From the NCBI GenBank assembly GCA_964017125.1, contig OZ024903.1, forward strand, positions 59,954,670 to 60,018,669: a stretch of 64,000 bases of DNA, read 5' to 3'. Of this stretch, positions 55,601 through 64,000 are shown piece after piece. Position numbers and translations under genes: made by a program. Under the pieces are notes generated by a model that had not been told where the DNA came from, did not search any database, and worked only from the letters and a program-made list of their open reading frames with translations. The stretch's first letter is position 1, and each line of letters opens with the position of its first letter. This DNA is from Flabesymbios commensalis (taxonomy: Eukaryota; Annelida; Polychaeta; Terebellida; Flabelligeridae).

Positions 55601-58377
55601 TTTCAAATATTGCTGATTGATGTCATACTTTATCTTTAACATGTTTAAAAGGTGGTACTTAAGGTGCTAATAAAAAATGAAAACCCGAATATATGCGACA
55701 CCGGCGGTTAATGGGTTGAGCCGTCTAGGAAATATTCAGTTGACAAATCCCAAAACTGAATACTGTAGATCTGGTAATATTTGCAAGGTTTTTATTTTTC
55801 GCGAGGAGGACACATTCACAAATTTAAGAAAATTATTTTCATAATAGCGCTACAAAAGAAAAATAAAAATTTGTGAATTCTAAGCTTCCTGAAAAGTCCC
55901 AAGATCAGAAATTCGCGAAAATTTAAACACGCAAACATCAGATCTACAGTTCCGAGTAGTGCCTTTTCAATTTTAACAGAAAAATTGTCACCATGGTAAC
56001 TAATGATACAAAACCAAACATTCAAAATGTAGTGATTGTGATTAACTACAGGCACCAAATTACTGTATTTATTCTAATAAATTCCCATATTCCCTTGATT
56101 TGAAAATAAAATCTATGATCATGGTACAATATATACACATTAAAAAAATTATCTTATAAGCTTTCATCAACCCTGTAACCTCAGGGGGTAATCTAATTAA
56201 AGGTATAGTCAACTGTCAAAATAAATTGGACAACGGTGTCCCCAGAATTCAACAGTGGCCCGTGGACATTCCACAATGACATATAACCCCACATCCATAG
56301 TTATCAGCCAATATATAAACTCTATATACCTCTTATGAGGAAATAATTCACCAATTATCTTGAGACACAAACGGTTGTGTTACCATGGGGGTCTGGAAAA
56401 AGTTGACTCACAGTACATTTAGAGATGAAAATTCTAATGTATTCTAAAACACTAGTAGTTTCAATACTACACTGGGCCAATTTCTCGTTGGAGTAGTATT
56501 TTGTAATCAGTTCAGTCGCTGATATTAATGCCGTCAAAGTGTACTCTATAGGCTAATGTAGGCCCACACCTGACAGCCCCACGCATGCCCATTTCGCAGT
56601 TGTATGAATCTTTAAGCAAAATAACGGAATACGAGTTGATGCTGTGGACAGCTAGGTTATGCTTCAACTTATAAAACAAATCCTTTATAATCCCAATACA
56701 ATAGGCCTATGTTGCAATAATAGATATTTCCATATGAAAATCTTACATTAACTGACGCCACGTCTAAACTCAGTCTTGTTTCATCGAACGTAGCAGGTCA
56801 GAAAAAGTGACTGCATACCCCCAGCAAACATGAAACCTTCAGCCAGGGATGTTTGCCCAGCGTCGCAGACTGTGGGACTACGCTCATTCACATCTGTGTC
56901 TGTATCACATGCTTGTCCGAGCAGGGGAGCAGGCGGGGGAGGGCGATTAGGAGACGCAACCCAATGATTTTTAATACTGGAACACCATTTACTTCATTGG
57001 CCCAGCATTAAGCCAGGTCAGCTGGCCTCATGAACAAAATATACGTTGAACCACTGTTGGAGCTTCATTATTATCAGTACCACTGAATAAATCACGGATA
57101 CAAGATGATACACAATTCATGCTCCGATTTTCCCTGGGTTTTTATGGGACTGTTTAATTCAAAGAAAAACGTAACAGCGGCTGCGTCATTGCATGATTTT
57201 GTGTTTTCTCTAGATTATTTAATATAAATAATACTTTAACATATAAATAAATAATGTTTATTTTATTAAGCCTGTAATTGTGATCTGTATACCTAACCAC
57301 TTCATATAATATTGTTAGATCAGCCCATGTAGCCACTTTAACATATTGTACTTTTCATCTATATCATAAACAAACTGTAAAGAAATTTTTTACTTAGGAA
57401 GTAAAAGTGCTAGCAATATGGCGAAATAGCTAGCTACTCAATTTATGTCAGTCATTTTCATTCGGAAGGTATTCGATTATGCTTTTGAATAGGATTTATA
57501 TTCTGTTTGTTTGACTTTATTTCATTGATCTAGTGAGGTTTATTTTGTGGAAGCTAATCCGAATCTCCTTCGGATTTGTATGTTGGCACTTACCTGACTA
57601 ACTACAAAATTAAAAAGCTTTGATCAAAAAAATGAAAAGTTCTTGGTAAATAAAATATGTTCCACATGTGTACACTGTATCTCTCAGTGTATCAATGTGT
57701 TTAAGTTTGATAATTATTTGATTTAACCCTTAGAGGACTGAGCTATTCAATTTAAATTTTCAGTCACTTGAAATTGTGTCTCGCTACCGCGATACACAAT
57801 TTCAGGGGACTACAAATTTGTATGATTTGCGAAATTTAAATCCCAATATATATCAGTGTTTCAAGATTGAAAGCATATTTTACTTTTAACAAATTATTAT
57901 CAGGGGTTATACAAATGCTAATAAAAACACAGAATGTCTACTGCAGTCGACATCAGTGTTCTAAGGGTTAATAATAGTGTGGCTAAGCAAAGCCTGGTAT
58001 GCCTACACTATTATTATGAATTGTTTTTTTGTGTGTAGGTGATTGAACCGAGAGCTAAGAATATACCTGTTGACAAGGAGAAGCTGCGAGTACTACAGGG
58101 TCGTCTAGATCGTACATTGGACAACATAGAGAATGTGTTCCTGAATGACCAGGATTACCTAGCCGGTAACTCTCTCACCATAGCGGACCTTCACGCCGTA
58201 TGCGAGCTGATGCAACCTGTAGCAGCGAAGATTGACATATTTGCCAGCCGTCCTAAACTGGCAGCCTGGCAGCAGAGAGTGAAGCAGCAGCTTGACCCGC
58301 ACTTTGACGAGGCACATAAAATGGTGTTCAAGCTGAGAGACAATCTGCCTGATTTACCTGTAGACTCAAACATATGA
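46582..58377 (+). CDS. GSTT1: Theta-class glutathione S-transferase, gene 2, with two candidate exon 3 cassettes
   Basis: Tandem paralogue of gene 1, same orientation. Exons: 46582-46696, 48155-48242, then either 3A 48758-48905 or 3B 51958-52108, then 58039-58377. The product is 229 aa with 3A or 230 aa with 3B. Ser12 in DLMSQPSRA, Pro56 in LVPTI, Glu67-Ser68 and TIAD (164-167 with 3A) are present. Intron phases are identical to gene 1. Using both 3A and 3B would break the frame (phase 0 out, phase 2 in), so they would be alternatives. The last intron is 9.1 kb after 3A and holds several MITEs and a 5S-headed SINE. An upstream in-frame extension from a GTG at 46519 has no ATG, so 46582 is the start. 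A 5' UTR exon may begin near 46416 after TTTTACAG. Confidence 0.92.
46877..46897. repeat. Poly-G run in intron 1
   Basis: About 20 consecutive G followed by more G-rich sequence; it could form a G-quadruplex in the intron RNA. Its exact length is unreliable in any assembly. Confidence 0.85.
48155..48242 (+). CDS. GSTT1: GSTT gene 2, coding exon 2
   Basis: 88 bp, acceptor TTGGTTAG, donor GAGAG|GTATTT. Encodes INPFQLVPTIEDNGFLLTE, with the cis-proline and Glu67. Confidence 0.93.
48758..48905 (+). CDS. GSTT1: GSTT gene 2, candidate exon 3A
   Basis: 148 bp, acceptor AAATTACAG, donor CGG|GTAATC, which matches the donor of gene 1 exon 3. Encodes SIAIMKYM, WYPTNFEKRAKVDEYLAWQH and LNTR with Arg107. 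Open throughout. It is the closer relative of gene 1 exon 3. Confidence 0.92.
48910..51675. other. Intronic, between exon 3A and the exon 3B region
   Basis: No exon 4-like sequence is visible here, which argues against a complete separate gene ending between 3A and 3B. Contains a hAT-like end near 50475. An open frame at 49278-49529 has no GST similarity. Confidence 0.5.
51678..51888. mobile_element. TTAA MITE just upstream of exon 3B
   Basis: TTAA at 51678-51681 and 51885-51888. Left GCTTTTAAGCGCC and right AGCGCTTAAAAGAA are near mirrors; the core pairs AAAGTTGATGATG loosely with ATCTACAACTTT. It ends 69 bp before exon 3B. Confidence 0.65.
51958..52108 (+). CDS. GSTT1: GSTT gene 2, candidate exon 3B
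   Basis: 151 bp, one codon longer than 3A. Acceptor TTTTAATCACAG after a pyrimidine-rich stretch, donor CAG|GTACAC, phase 2 in and phase 0 out as for 3A. Encodes STAILRYL, HWYPVELQNRAKVDEYLAWQ, then QCHVNQVTDGIYTQQ. The first part fits theta GSTs well, but WQH becomes WQQ and the human Arg107 equivalent is Asn. No stops. It may be an alternative cassette or the surviving exon of a lost third gene. Confidence 0.8.
52178..52460. mobile_element. Degraded TTAA-family MITE
   Basis: CCCTTTCACCATTAATTCCG and GATTTGCAAATGATTGGTCT match the left half of 13892-14125; AACTTCAAGTGGATTAAAAT near 52410 matches the right. The middle is disrupted and the ends are not clean. Confidence 0.5.
52631..53293. mobile_element. 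TIR element, about 660 bp, AGCTGTGTCTCCATATGA ends
   Basis: Left CTAAAGCTGTGTCTCCATAT, then GACGCGATGCGTAGCG; the right end mirrors it (CGCTACGCATCACGCCACG, then ATGGAGACACAGCTTTAG). Inner copies of GTGTCTCCAT (52734) and TATGGAGACGC (53223) repeat the end motif. Inside intron 3 of gene 2; superfamily not assigned. Confidence 0.8.
53557..54866. mobile_element. DNA element with ~115-bp TIRs, split by a SINE
   Basis: Left CAGGTACGGGTCCAGCCG continues to ACTTCCGGCGAGTGTTTATA and, after the SINE, to GGGCGTTTATAAACGGTC; the right end mirrors all of this to CGGCTGGACCGGTACCTG. TTAAA flanks both ends (53552-53556, 54867-54871). The centre has a hairpin at 54138-54213 (CTGCCGTGCAAAGCCAAAAG and mirror). 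No transposase is seen. Confidence 0.82.
53650..54096 (+). mobile_element. SINE with 5S rRNA-derived head (SINE3 type)
   Basis: The head at about 53650-53766 follows 5S rRNA in order: GAAGTTAAGCAACGTCGCGC (box A region; 5S has AAGCTAAGCAGGGTCGGGC), GAATGGGTGACTGCCTGGG (intermediate element and box C; 5S has GATGGGAGACCGCCTGGG), then CCAGGTGCTGTA. The body ends GGATACATGCGCTATATAAG, a 3' end typical of SINEs mobilised by CR1-like LINEs, with a tail of ATTC repeats. It sits inside the left TIR of the DNA element at 53557-54866 and is therefore younger. Confidence 0.85.
54870..55480. other. Intronic AT-rich sequence
   Basis: No feature supported. Confidence 0.45.
55484..55718. mobile_element. 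TTAA hairpin MITE in intron 3
   Basis: TTAACCCTTTAACCGCC at the left; GGCGGTTAATGGG at the right, followed by TTGA, probably a mutated TTAA. Core CACTTGAAATTGTGTGTCTC / GATCCACAACTTCAAGTGAG. Nearly the same element as 62943-63188 in the same orientation and 16814-17058 reversed. Confidence 0.85.
55720..57720. other. Intronic, no gene
   Basis: Relics of the CCAGCAAACA family at 56819-56890 (CCCCCAGCAAACATGAAACC, GCCCAGCGTCGCAGACTG) and 56995-57020. Nothing else recognised. Confidence 0.45.
57723..57971. mobile_element. TTAA hairpin MITE just upstream of exon 4
   Basis: TTAACCCTTAGAGGACTGAG at the left, CAGTGTTCTAAGGGTTAA at the right, core CACTTGAAATTGTGTCTCGC / CGCGATACACAATTTCAG. It ends 67 bp before exon 4 of gene 2. 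Confidence 0.82.
58039..58377 (+). CDS. GSTT1: GSTT gene 2, terminal coding exon
   Basis: Acceptor GTGTGTAG, phase 0, TGA stop at 58375-58377. Encodes VIEPRAKNIPVDKEKL, NDQDYLAGNSLTIAD and RPKLAAWQQRVKQQL. Slightly more GC-rich than the matching exon of gene 1. Confidence 0.95.
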   Translation: MIEPRAKNIPVDKEKLRVLQGRLDRTLDNIENVFLNDQDYLAGNSLTIADLHAVCELMQPVAAKIDIFASRPKLAAWQQRVKQQLDPHFDEAHKMVFKLRDNLPDLPVDSNI

Positions 58378-58436
58378 TAGTGTGAATACGTGAAGTAACA
58401 GCGATCGATTTTCAGATTGGATTTGAAAGCCACTAC

Positions 58437-58616
58437 CCAGCAAGCATAAAAACTTTTGTATAGCATTTATACAATGTTCGACCAACGTCGAAGACGTTGG
58501 GCCAACGTTGTACATGAAACATTTGTATAACATTTATACAATGTTGGACCGACGTCGAAGACGTTGGGCCAACGTTGTATAAATGTTATACAAATGTTTT
58601 CTGTTTGCTGGGTAGC
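58437..58616. mobile_element. CCAGCAAACA-family palindromic MITE in the presumed 3' UTR of gene 2
   Basis: Left CCAGCAAGCATAAAAAC, right GTTTTCTGTTTGCTGGGTA. The core is doubled: GACCAACGTCGAAGACGTTG and GACCGACGTCGAAGACGTTG occur about 76 bp apart. TA lies at both edges. It starts about 60 bp after the stop codon. Confidence 0.85.
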
Positions 58617-59173
58617 TGTATGTGGAAATCAGATTCAATCTTTTTAATTCTAGACAAATTTAGCCTACATGATTATTAAAAGCAACAAACTATCTGACAG
58701 ATGATGTGTTTACCTCCTAAATGGCCAAATATATGGACATGTATAGCTTTTAATTTTCAGACACACTTTATTCACTAAAGTGGCTTCTTAATTGTGGTTT
58801 CATCGTATTTTACAGAAAAATCATCATTTAGTACACGAGCACAGTAGTTATCATGGTTATGCTAACCATTCTATAATTGTTTCAGCTGTTATTTCCCAAA
58901 ATATCTATACATGATACACATATATCGAATGTCTACAGTGCATTATTCTGGCAATGTCTTCCAATATGTAGATTTTTAACTTTGGTTATTTACAATCATT
59001 ACCAATAATGAATATGCATATAGCCTATTTCATGAAGACATAATTTTGTATCTATTATTAATGTAATACATTGGTGTAATACATATATTTTACAAGGAGA
59101 GTAGCATGTGATTATGTCCATTCCATTGTTTTAATTTACTGGTATGCTATTATATTTTCTGTTGATTTATCAT

Positions 59174-59179
59174 AATAAA
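59174..59179 (+). promoter_or_regulatory. Candidate poly(A) signal of GSTT gene 2
   Basis: AATAAA about 0.8 kb after the stop, followed by an A-rich stretch and GTTGTGTT. If used, the MITE at 58437-58616 is in the 3' UTR. No transcript evidence. Confidence 0.35.
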
Positions 59180-59184
59180 TATTT

Positions 59185-60055
59185 TAAAAAAAAGTTGTGT
59201 TAAGCATCCCATTATTGGGAAAGGTATAGAATTTAATAAATTACAGTTCAGTTTCCAGGAATAGATTTTTACGTAAATATTTTTAATAATCTACGGCTAT
59301 TTAAGAAGTGTAATGTAAGTAATTAAAATCGATAAATTTTTTTTGTCTTTTTTTTTTTTTTGAATGATTAATCTTCTAAACACCATTTGCTTGATGAGTT
59401 TTTATCTGGTCATGACACAGTATACCTATAAAAATGCTGATTATTTCACTTTCAACTGGCTATATTTTTGGGAAGAGTTTACTATTGGTGTTAACATTTC
59501 TTTGCTAGCTAAATTTCCCTTTTTTCTCAGTAGTTTCTCTTCGTGTTGCCAATTCTGGAACAAGGCCGACAAAGATCGAAAGGTATCAAAAATGGCAAAT
59601 TGATCTGATTTTGCGTTGTTAATTTTACCCTGTGACTTGATAACTTTTCTTGTATCTTGTCCAAAAAAATGTTTTTTTATTAAGCAATGATCAGAGAATT
59701 TGGTTAATTAAAAATAGAATCAAAATTACATTTTTATGTGATTTAATGTACCGGTAACACATTTTTTGATGTTATTTTGACTGACTAATACATTTCTAGT
59801 ACTATTGTCATGATTAAAGGTCATCTTCAAGTTCAAAGCGTTGTCAAAGTCATGTGAGCGAAAACGCGATTTTTAGCAAATAAGAAATATTTTTGGTATA
59901 ATTTTGATGGGTCCAGGTCAAATATGATTTTAATACATATATAAATATATATATATATATATATATGCTACAAATTGGAGCATGTAATATTACCTTGTCT
60001 AAGTGTGATTTTACCTGGATAATCAAATTTTGTTATGGTTTTAATGAAAGAAAAG
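59185..60055. other. Gene-free AT-rich stretch
   Basis: Contains a TA dinucleotide run at about 59940-59968; otherwise nothing recognisable. Confidence 0.45.
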
Positions 60056-60059
60056 CTCA

Positions 60060-61090
60060 AGGTGAAAAAATGATGCGATAATGGGCGACAGATAGTCGCT
60101 AATGGGCGACCAAAGGCGTTAAAGATCAACAGAGAGGCATTAAGAGATGACAGAGAGGTGTTGAAGGGCAAATGGGAGCCATCAAAGGGCGACGAGTATG
60201 GGCTATAGGCTGACTAAGAGGTGTTAAAGGTCAAGGGGAAGCGTCAAAGGGTGACGGAGAGGCTTTAAATGGTGATGGTAATGCGTTAAAGGGCAACATA
60301 AAGGTGTTAAATGGCGATTGGGAGTTGTTTTATGGCGACCACCGAAGCGCTAAAGGCTGGCGGAAAGGCGTTTAAGATCAATGGGGATTCACGAAAAGGC
60401 TACATAGATGTATTATTAAATAGAGAGAGAGAGGCATTAAAGTGTGATCAATATGCGTCAAATGGTGTCGGAGATGATTTAAAGGGCAACGAAAAGGCTT
60501 TCAATTGCAATGAAGGAAATGTGAAAGCGCTACAAAGATGCATAAAGGGTGAGTGAAAGTCTTTGAATGGTGACTTGGAGTCGTTAACTGGCGATGGGCA
60601 GGCACCTAAGGGCGATGTGGAGGTGTTAAACATCGATGGTGAGGCATTAAAGGGTGATGCATGAATGGTCAACAAAAAGGCATTATAGATTGATGGGGAG
60701 GCAGTAAATGGCGATGTAGAAGCTATAAAGAGCGACAAGAAAGCTTTAAAGGTGCCGTGGAGTCGTTAACTGGTGATGGGAAGGCGTTAAAGACGACTGA
60801 GAGATATTAATTAGAGATAAATGGAGAGGCCTTAAAAGGTGACAGGGAGGTGTTAAAATGCATTAGGGACAAAGCTGCATTAAAGGGTGATATAGATGCA
60901 TTAATGGTCAATGTAAAGGTGCTATAGGTCGATTGGGAGGTATTAAATGGCGAGGGAGAGGCGTTAAAGGGTGACAAGTAAGCTTTAAACGGTGACACGG
61001 ATACGTTAAATGTAGATAGAAAGATGTTAAAGGGCGACGAAGACGCGTTAAAGGACGACGGAAATGACATCAATTGCAACAAAATCGACG
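60060..61090. repeat. Diverged minisatellite with 21-bp period
   Basis: About 1 kb of imperfect units resembling TTAAAGGGCGACGGAGAGGCG, roughly 48 units if the 21-bp step is kept throughout. The period is a multiple of three, so frames stay open: minus-strand heptads such as FNASPSP, FNASSSP and FKAYLSP (60807-61082, 60448-60738) and a plus-strand frame at 60311-60556. I do not think it codes for protein, since openness follows from the period. Confidence 0.85.
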
Positions 61091-61106
61091 TGGTGCATTA
61101 ATAGGT

Positions 61107-61130
61107 GACTGGGTTGGGGGGGGGGGGGGG
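61107..61130. repeat. Poly-G run
   Basis: About 20 consecutive G directly after the minisatellite. Confidence 0.85.
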
Positions 61131-61575
61131 GGTGGAGGAAATTTGGATCTAAATTAACCATTTATTTACAAGTGACATCTTGATACTGGATCACAAAAGA
61201 ACATGAACAACATATGCAATTTGAACGAGTAACGTCAGGTCTACACGGGTCCGTCAGTATATGCATGTGTATGTTAATGACAATTGCATTCGTGTAAATA
61301 CATTTAGGCAGTATGCCTAGCCTACCTAACTACGTGGTAATGAAATGGACATATACCAAGGCACAAGCGTGCAGTTATCAAGCTAGTGCAGGCAATTTCA
61401 ACAGGCTATATAGCATACCTTTAACATTCGTCTGTGCTGTTGTACAAGACTCGGTGCAAATATTGTCCTGTGAGCGGGTCTTGTTAGCGCGACTGAACAA
61501 GAAAATTTTGAAATATGTCGTAAATAATAATTTAGATTTCCCATCATGCAATGCAGTCAGATAGTTATTTGTCAG

Positions 61576-61766
61576 CAGCTCAAACTGGAATGTGCGGGAA
61601 ATTGATCAAAGATCCAATGCGAAACAGCTCGGACGCCTTCTCATTCAATTTCCAATGCTAGTTATTGCACATGTTCCTTGCCTAGGTCATATGTTGAACC
61701 TGACGCTAAACAACATCAATGTTGCTGGAACTCATGCTGCTCAAATAATATCACATATTTTTAACT
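61576..61766 (+). pseudogene. Possible hAT transposase remnant
   Basis: One frame reads through IAHVPCLGHMLNLTLNN, which resembles the conserved C-x-x-H-x-L-N-L stretch of hAT transposases (for example CAAHTLNL), preceded by sequence without clear similarity and followed by a stop. No TIRs were found. Weak evidence from one motif only. Confidence 0.35.
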
Positions 61767-61769
61767 GAC

Positions 61770-62940
61770 ATTCGCATTGAAAACGTTGTTCATGTTTCAC
61801 TCAAATTAAATTGGTCATTAGAAGGGTCTGATAGCACCACGCAGAAGACATTAGAGGGCCAGCCATAGGAGCATGGATTTGTGCATCGATGACAGGACGC
61901 AGCCAGTCCATGAATTTTCATAAATTATTTAGTATTCTCTGGAATGTGTTCTAGACGGATTCGCCGACCTCTGTACTAGTTAAACTGATGTACATGTATT
62001 ACAAAAAAATGACCAATTTACACTAGTTCTTAAAGCTGACTTTACACCGGCGGCCATCATTGACGCCATCTTGAATAACTGAAAAGACAATTAACTAAAC
62101 AATGCGCGTTGCATTAACATGGCTGTTCTCATTCCAATCTATCGCCAATAATATTTTTTTTTTATAAAGAATACTTTTGTCCCAACAAACATGAAAAGGG
62201 TCACTTTAGTGTTCGATCAAATAGACTCTTGGGCTAAAAAGGTTATATATATTTTTTTATTGTCTAGGAGTGGTCTATATTGATTCACCGTTCAAATGTA
62301 TTAATACAAGAGAACATTGAGCTAAAATAGACCAATTTACACAATTTCCTATATTCTACATATTTCAAAATAGCGCTTTTTGGAAATCTACTAAATAGCT
62401 CATAATGTTTTTTTCTTAAAATATCATTTATTCATACAAAAACATTTAAAATTACAATTTTCATGCACGAAATAACACTCATACCGAGAAAAAAATAATA
62501 ATAATATTTTACATGTATTCCTTGATGCCATATTTTTTGATGTAGTTCTGTTGTTTATTATTGTTCTATTTCTAACGATGGCATGAAAATGAAAAAATAT
62601 GATGTGATTAAAAACTAAACTTCTTTGTTTTTAATGAGAAGCGATTAAGATATCTTGTAACGTTTGTGTGTCTTCGTGGTTATTAGCAGCGGCGCTTAGG
62701 GTAAAAAACACGAGGACACGCAAAGTTATCTCCCATCACTTCTCGTGTCGAAAAAGTATAAGGAAAGGTGATGAGGTCGGAAAGCGTTCTAGATACCGGT
62801 ACTAGAGTGTTTTTATTCTCGTGGTATAGATATATTCTAACGAAAGTTGATGTGACCCATGGGGTCCGAAAGAAAGATATATATTTCAAGAAAAACTAAT
62901 TAAAAGGCTAATCACTTTGTGCAATAGTAATAATTTTAGT
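61770..62940. other. Gene-free AT-rich stretch
   Basis: No feature supported. Confidence 0.45.
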
Positions 62941-62942
62941 CA

Positions 62943-63188
62943 TTAACCCTTTAACCACCATATTATTCAATTTGAATTTTCACCCACTTGAAGTTGTGTC
63001 TCGCTGACGCGATCCACAACTTCAAGTGAGTGAAAATTATTCAGATTTGACAAAATAGAGGTTAACTCTTTTCAAATCTTACTGGTTGATGTCACATTTT
63101 ATCTTTAACATATTTAAAATGTGGTACTTAATGTGCTAATAAAAAATGAAAACCCGGATATATGCGGCACCGGCGGTTAAAGGGCTGA
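62943..63188. mobile_element. TTAA hairpin MITE
   Basis: Left TTAACCCTTTAACCACC, right GGCGGTTAAAGGG followed by CTGA (mutated TTAA). Core CACTTGAAGTTGTGTCTCGC / GATCCACAACTTCAAGTGAG. Close copy of 55484-55718. Confidence 0.85.
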
Positions 63189-63273
63189 TAAACATGGTCG
63201 GTTAATACTTGTATAAATCTGAAATCGTTCTGATATGTCATTTGATACAATTTTTAAAACATTTACATTTGTT

Positions 63274-63490
63274 GTCTAGTTATCAGATATACAGTACGCC
63301 CTGAAAATACTGTAAGAAATTACGATCAGAAACTCATTGAACTCATTATATTTATTATATATTATTTTATAAATTTGTTACATATTTGTTGTCTAGTTAT
63401 CAGATATACAGTACGCCCTGAAAATACTGTAAGAAATTACGATCAGAAACTCATTGAACTCATTATATTTATTATATATTATTTTATAAA
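63274..63490. repeat. 117-bp direct tandem duplication
   Basis: GTCTAGTTATCAGATATACA begins at 63274 and again at 63391. The two copies look identical over about 100 bp through ATTATATATTATTTTATAAA, so the duplication is recent or is an assembly artefact. Confidence 0.9.
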
Positions 63491-63499
63491 ACCAATAAT

Positions 63500-64000
63500 T
63501 AAGTATTTGTAAATGTATTTTAGTTGCAGTTTATAGCCAACCGTTAAAAGCCAGTTACAAATCTGTTTCCATATATTTATTCTAGGATTACATTCGACAA
63601 ACAAGTGCTGATAGGTTTCTTGTATATGACACACATTGCATAACGAATTATCGCTTAATTTTCAGCGATGTAACAGTATAATTTTATGCAATAGTTTAAA
63701 TCTGAATTGTACTAAGGTCTTTTTTGACGTGACATCTTCAGATTTGTTGCGCATTAAAAATGTATAATGTTTTGACACTTTTGTCATGTTTTTTTATTTT
63801 TTCATCTTTTAAATCATTCAGCCTCCACAATGAGGAATTAGTGGTGTTTACACAAGTCTGTGTGGATGAATACCATCTTAACATTTTTTCCATGGATCGG
63901 GTAGCGCGTTAATTAAAATGTAAGTTTGTGACATCCAATCGGATTTACTACTTATTTTTGAACGCAGAAATGTTTCTGACAAAATATTTTGATGGTCTAA
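63500..64000 (-). mobile_element. Tx1/L1-like LINE fragment, C-terminal end of ORF2
   Basis: On the minus strand NALPDPWKK is followed, after broken sequence, by FRFKLLHKIILLHR, then SLCNVCHIQETYQHLFVECN and WKQICNWLLT. This is the order of the zinc-knuckle-like C-terminus of L1/Tx1-clade reverse transcriptase proteins (KLLH.I, C..C, ET..HLF..C). Stops are present. It continues beyond the right edge of the window. Confidence 0.7.

Noticed and set aside
60311-61082. Heptad-repeat protein gene
   Set aside because: Frames are open on both strands because of the 21-bp period; no start context, splice sites or conserved ends support coding.

Overview
This is a eukaryotic, AT-rich, repeat-dense window with one recognisable gene family: two tandem plus-strand genes for theta-class glutathione S-transferase (GSTT), at 33450-36004 and 46582-58377. 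They are split by phase-conserved introns with GT/AG sites. A 5S-rRNA-headed SINE, tRNA-headed SINEs, CR1-like and Tx1/L1-like LINE fragments, Helentron/pearl-like repeats and many hairpin MITEs point to a marine invertebrate. Frequent words such as TAGGCCTA and TACATGTAC make an echinoderm or hemichordate plausible, but the sequence alone does not fix the species. A 200-N assembly gap lies at 38148-38347. I saw no LTR retrotransposon or other virus-like element.

Layout. 1-33 kb is a gene desert: a 0.7 kb polypyrimidine tract, several palindromic MITEs whose ends begin CCAGCAAACA, many hairpin elements inserted at TTAA with CCCTTT ends, a pearl-like element with a six-unit 145-bp tandem array (about 9.7-11.2 kb), three copies of an unidentified ~1 kb repeat of which two form a large inverted repeat (22.4-24.95 kb), a CAC/CAT minisatellite holding a 144-bp spacerless palindrome (27647-27790), and SINE clusters. 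33.4-36.0 kb is GSTT gene 1 (4 coding exons, 230 aa), with a CR1-like LINE fragment in intron 1. 36-46.5 kb is repeats, the gap, and a ~480-bp direct duplication. 46.58-58.38 kb is GSTT gene 2. 58.4-64 kb is a hairpin MITE just after the gene 2 stop, a 21-bp-period minisatellite (60.06-61.09 kb), a possible hAT remnant, and a LINE fragment running off the right end.

The most interesting observation is in gene 2. Between exon 2 and the last exon there are two intact candidates for exon 3: 3A (48758-48905) and 3B (51958-52108). Both enter in phase 2 and leave in phase 0, both have consensus splice sites, and both encode the same stretch of the enzyme (second half of the GSH-binding ES motif, the interdomain linker and the start of helix alpha-4). 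Using both in one transcript would break the reading frame, so they behave like mutually exclusive cassettes that would swap part of the substrate site while keeping the catalytic N-terminus and the C-terminal domain. 3B may instead be a leftover of a third gene copy; transcript data would decide. The acceptors of exon 3B and exon 4 each lie about 70 bp downstream of a TTAA hairpin MITE.
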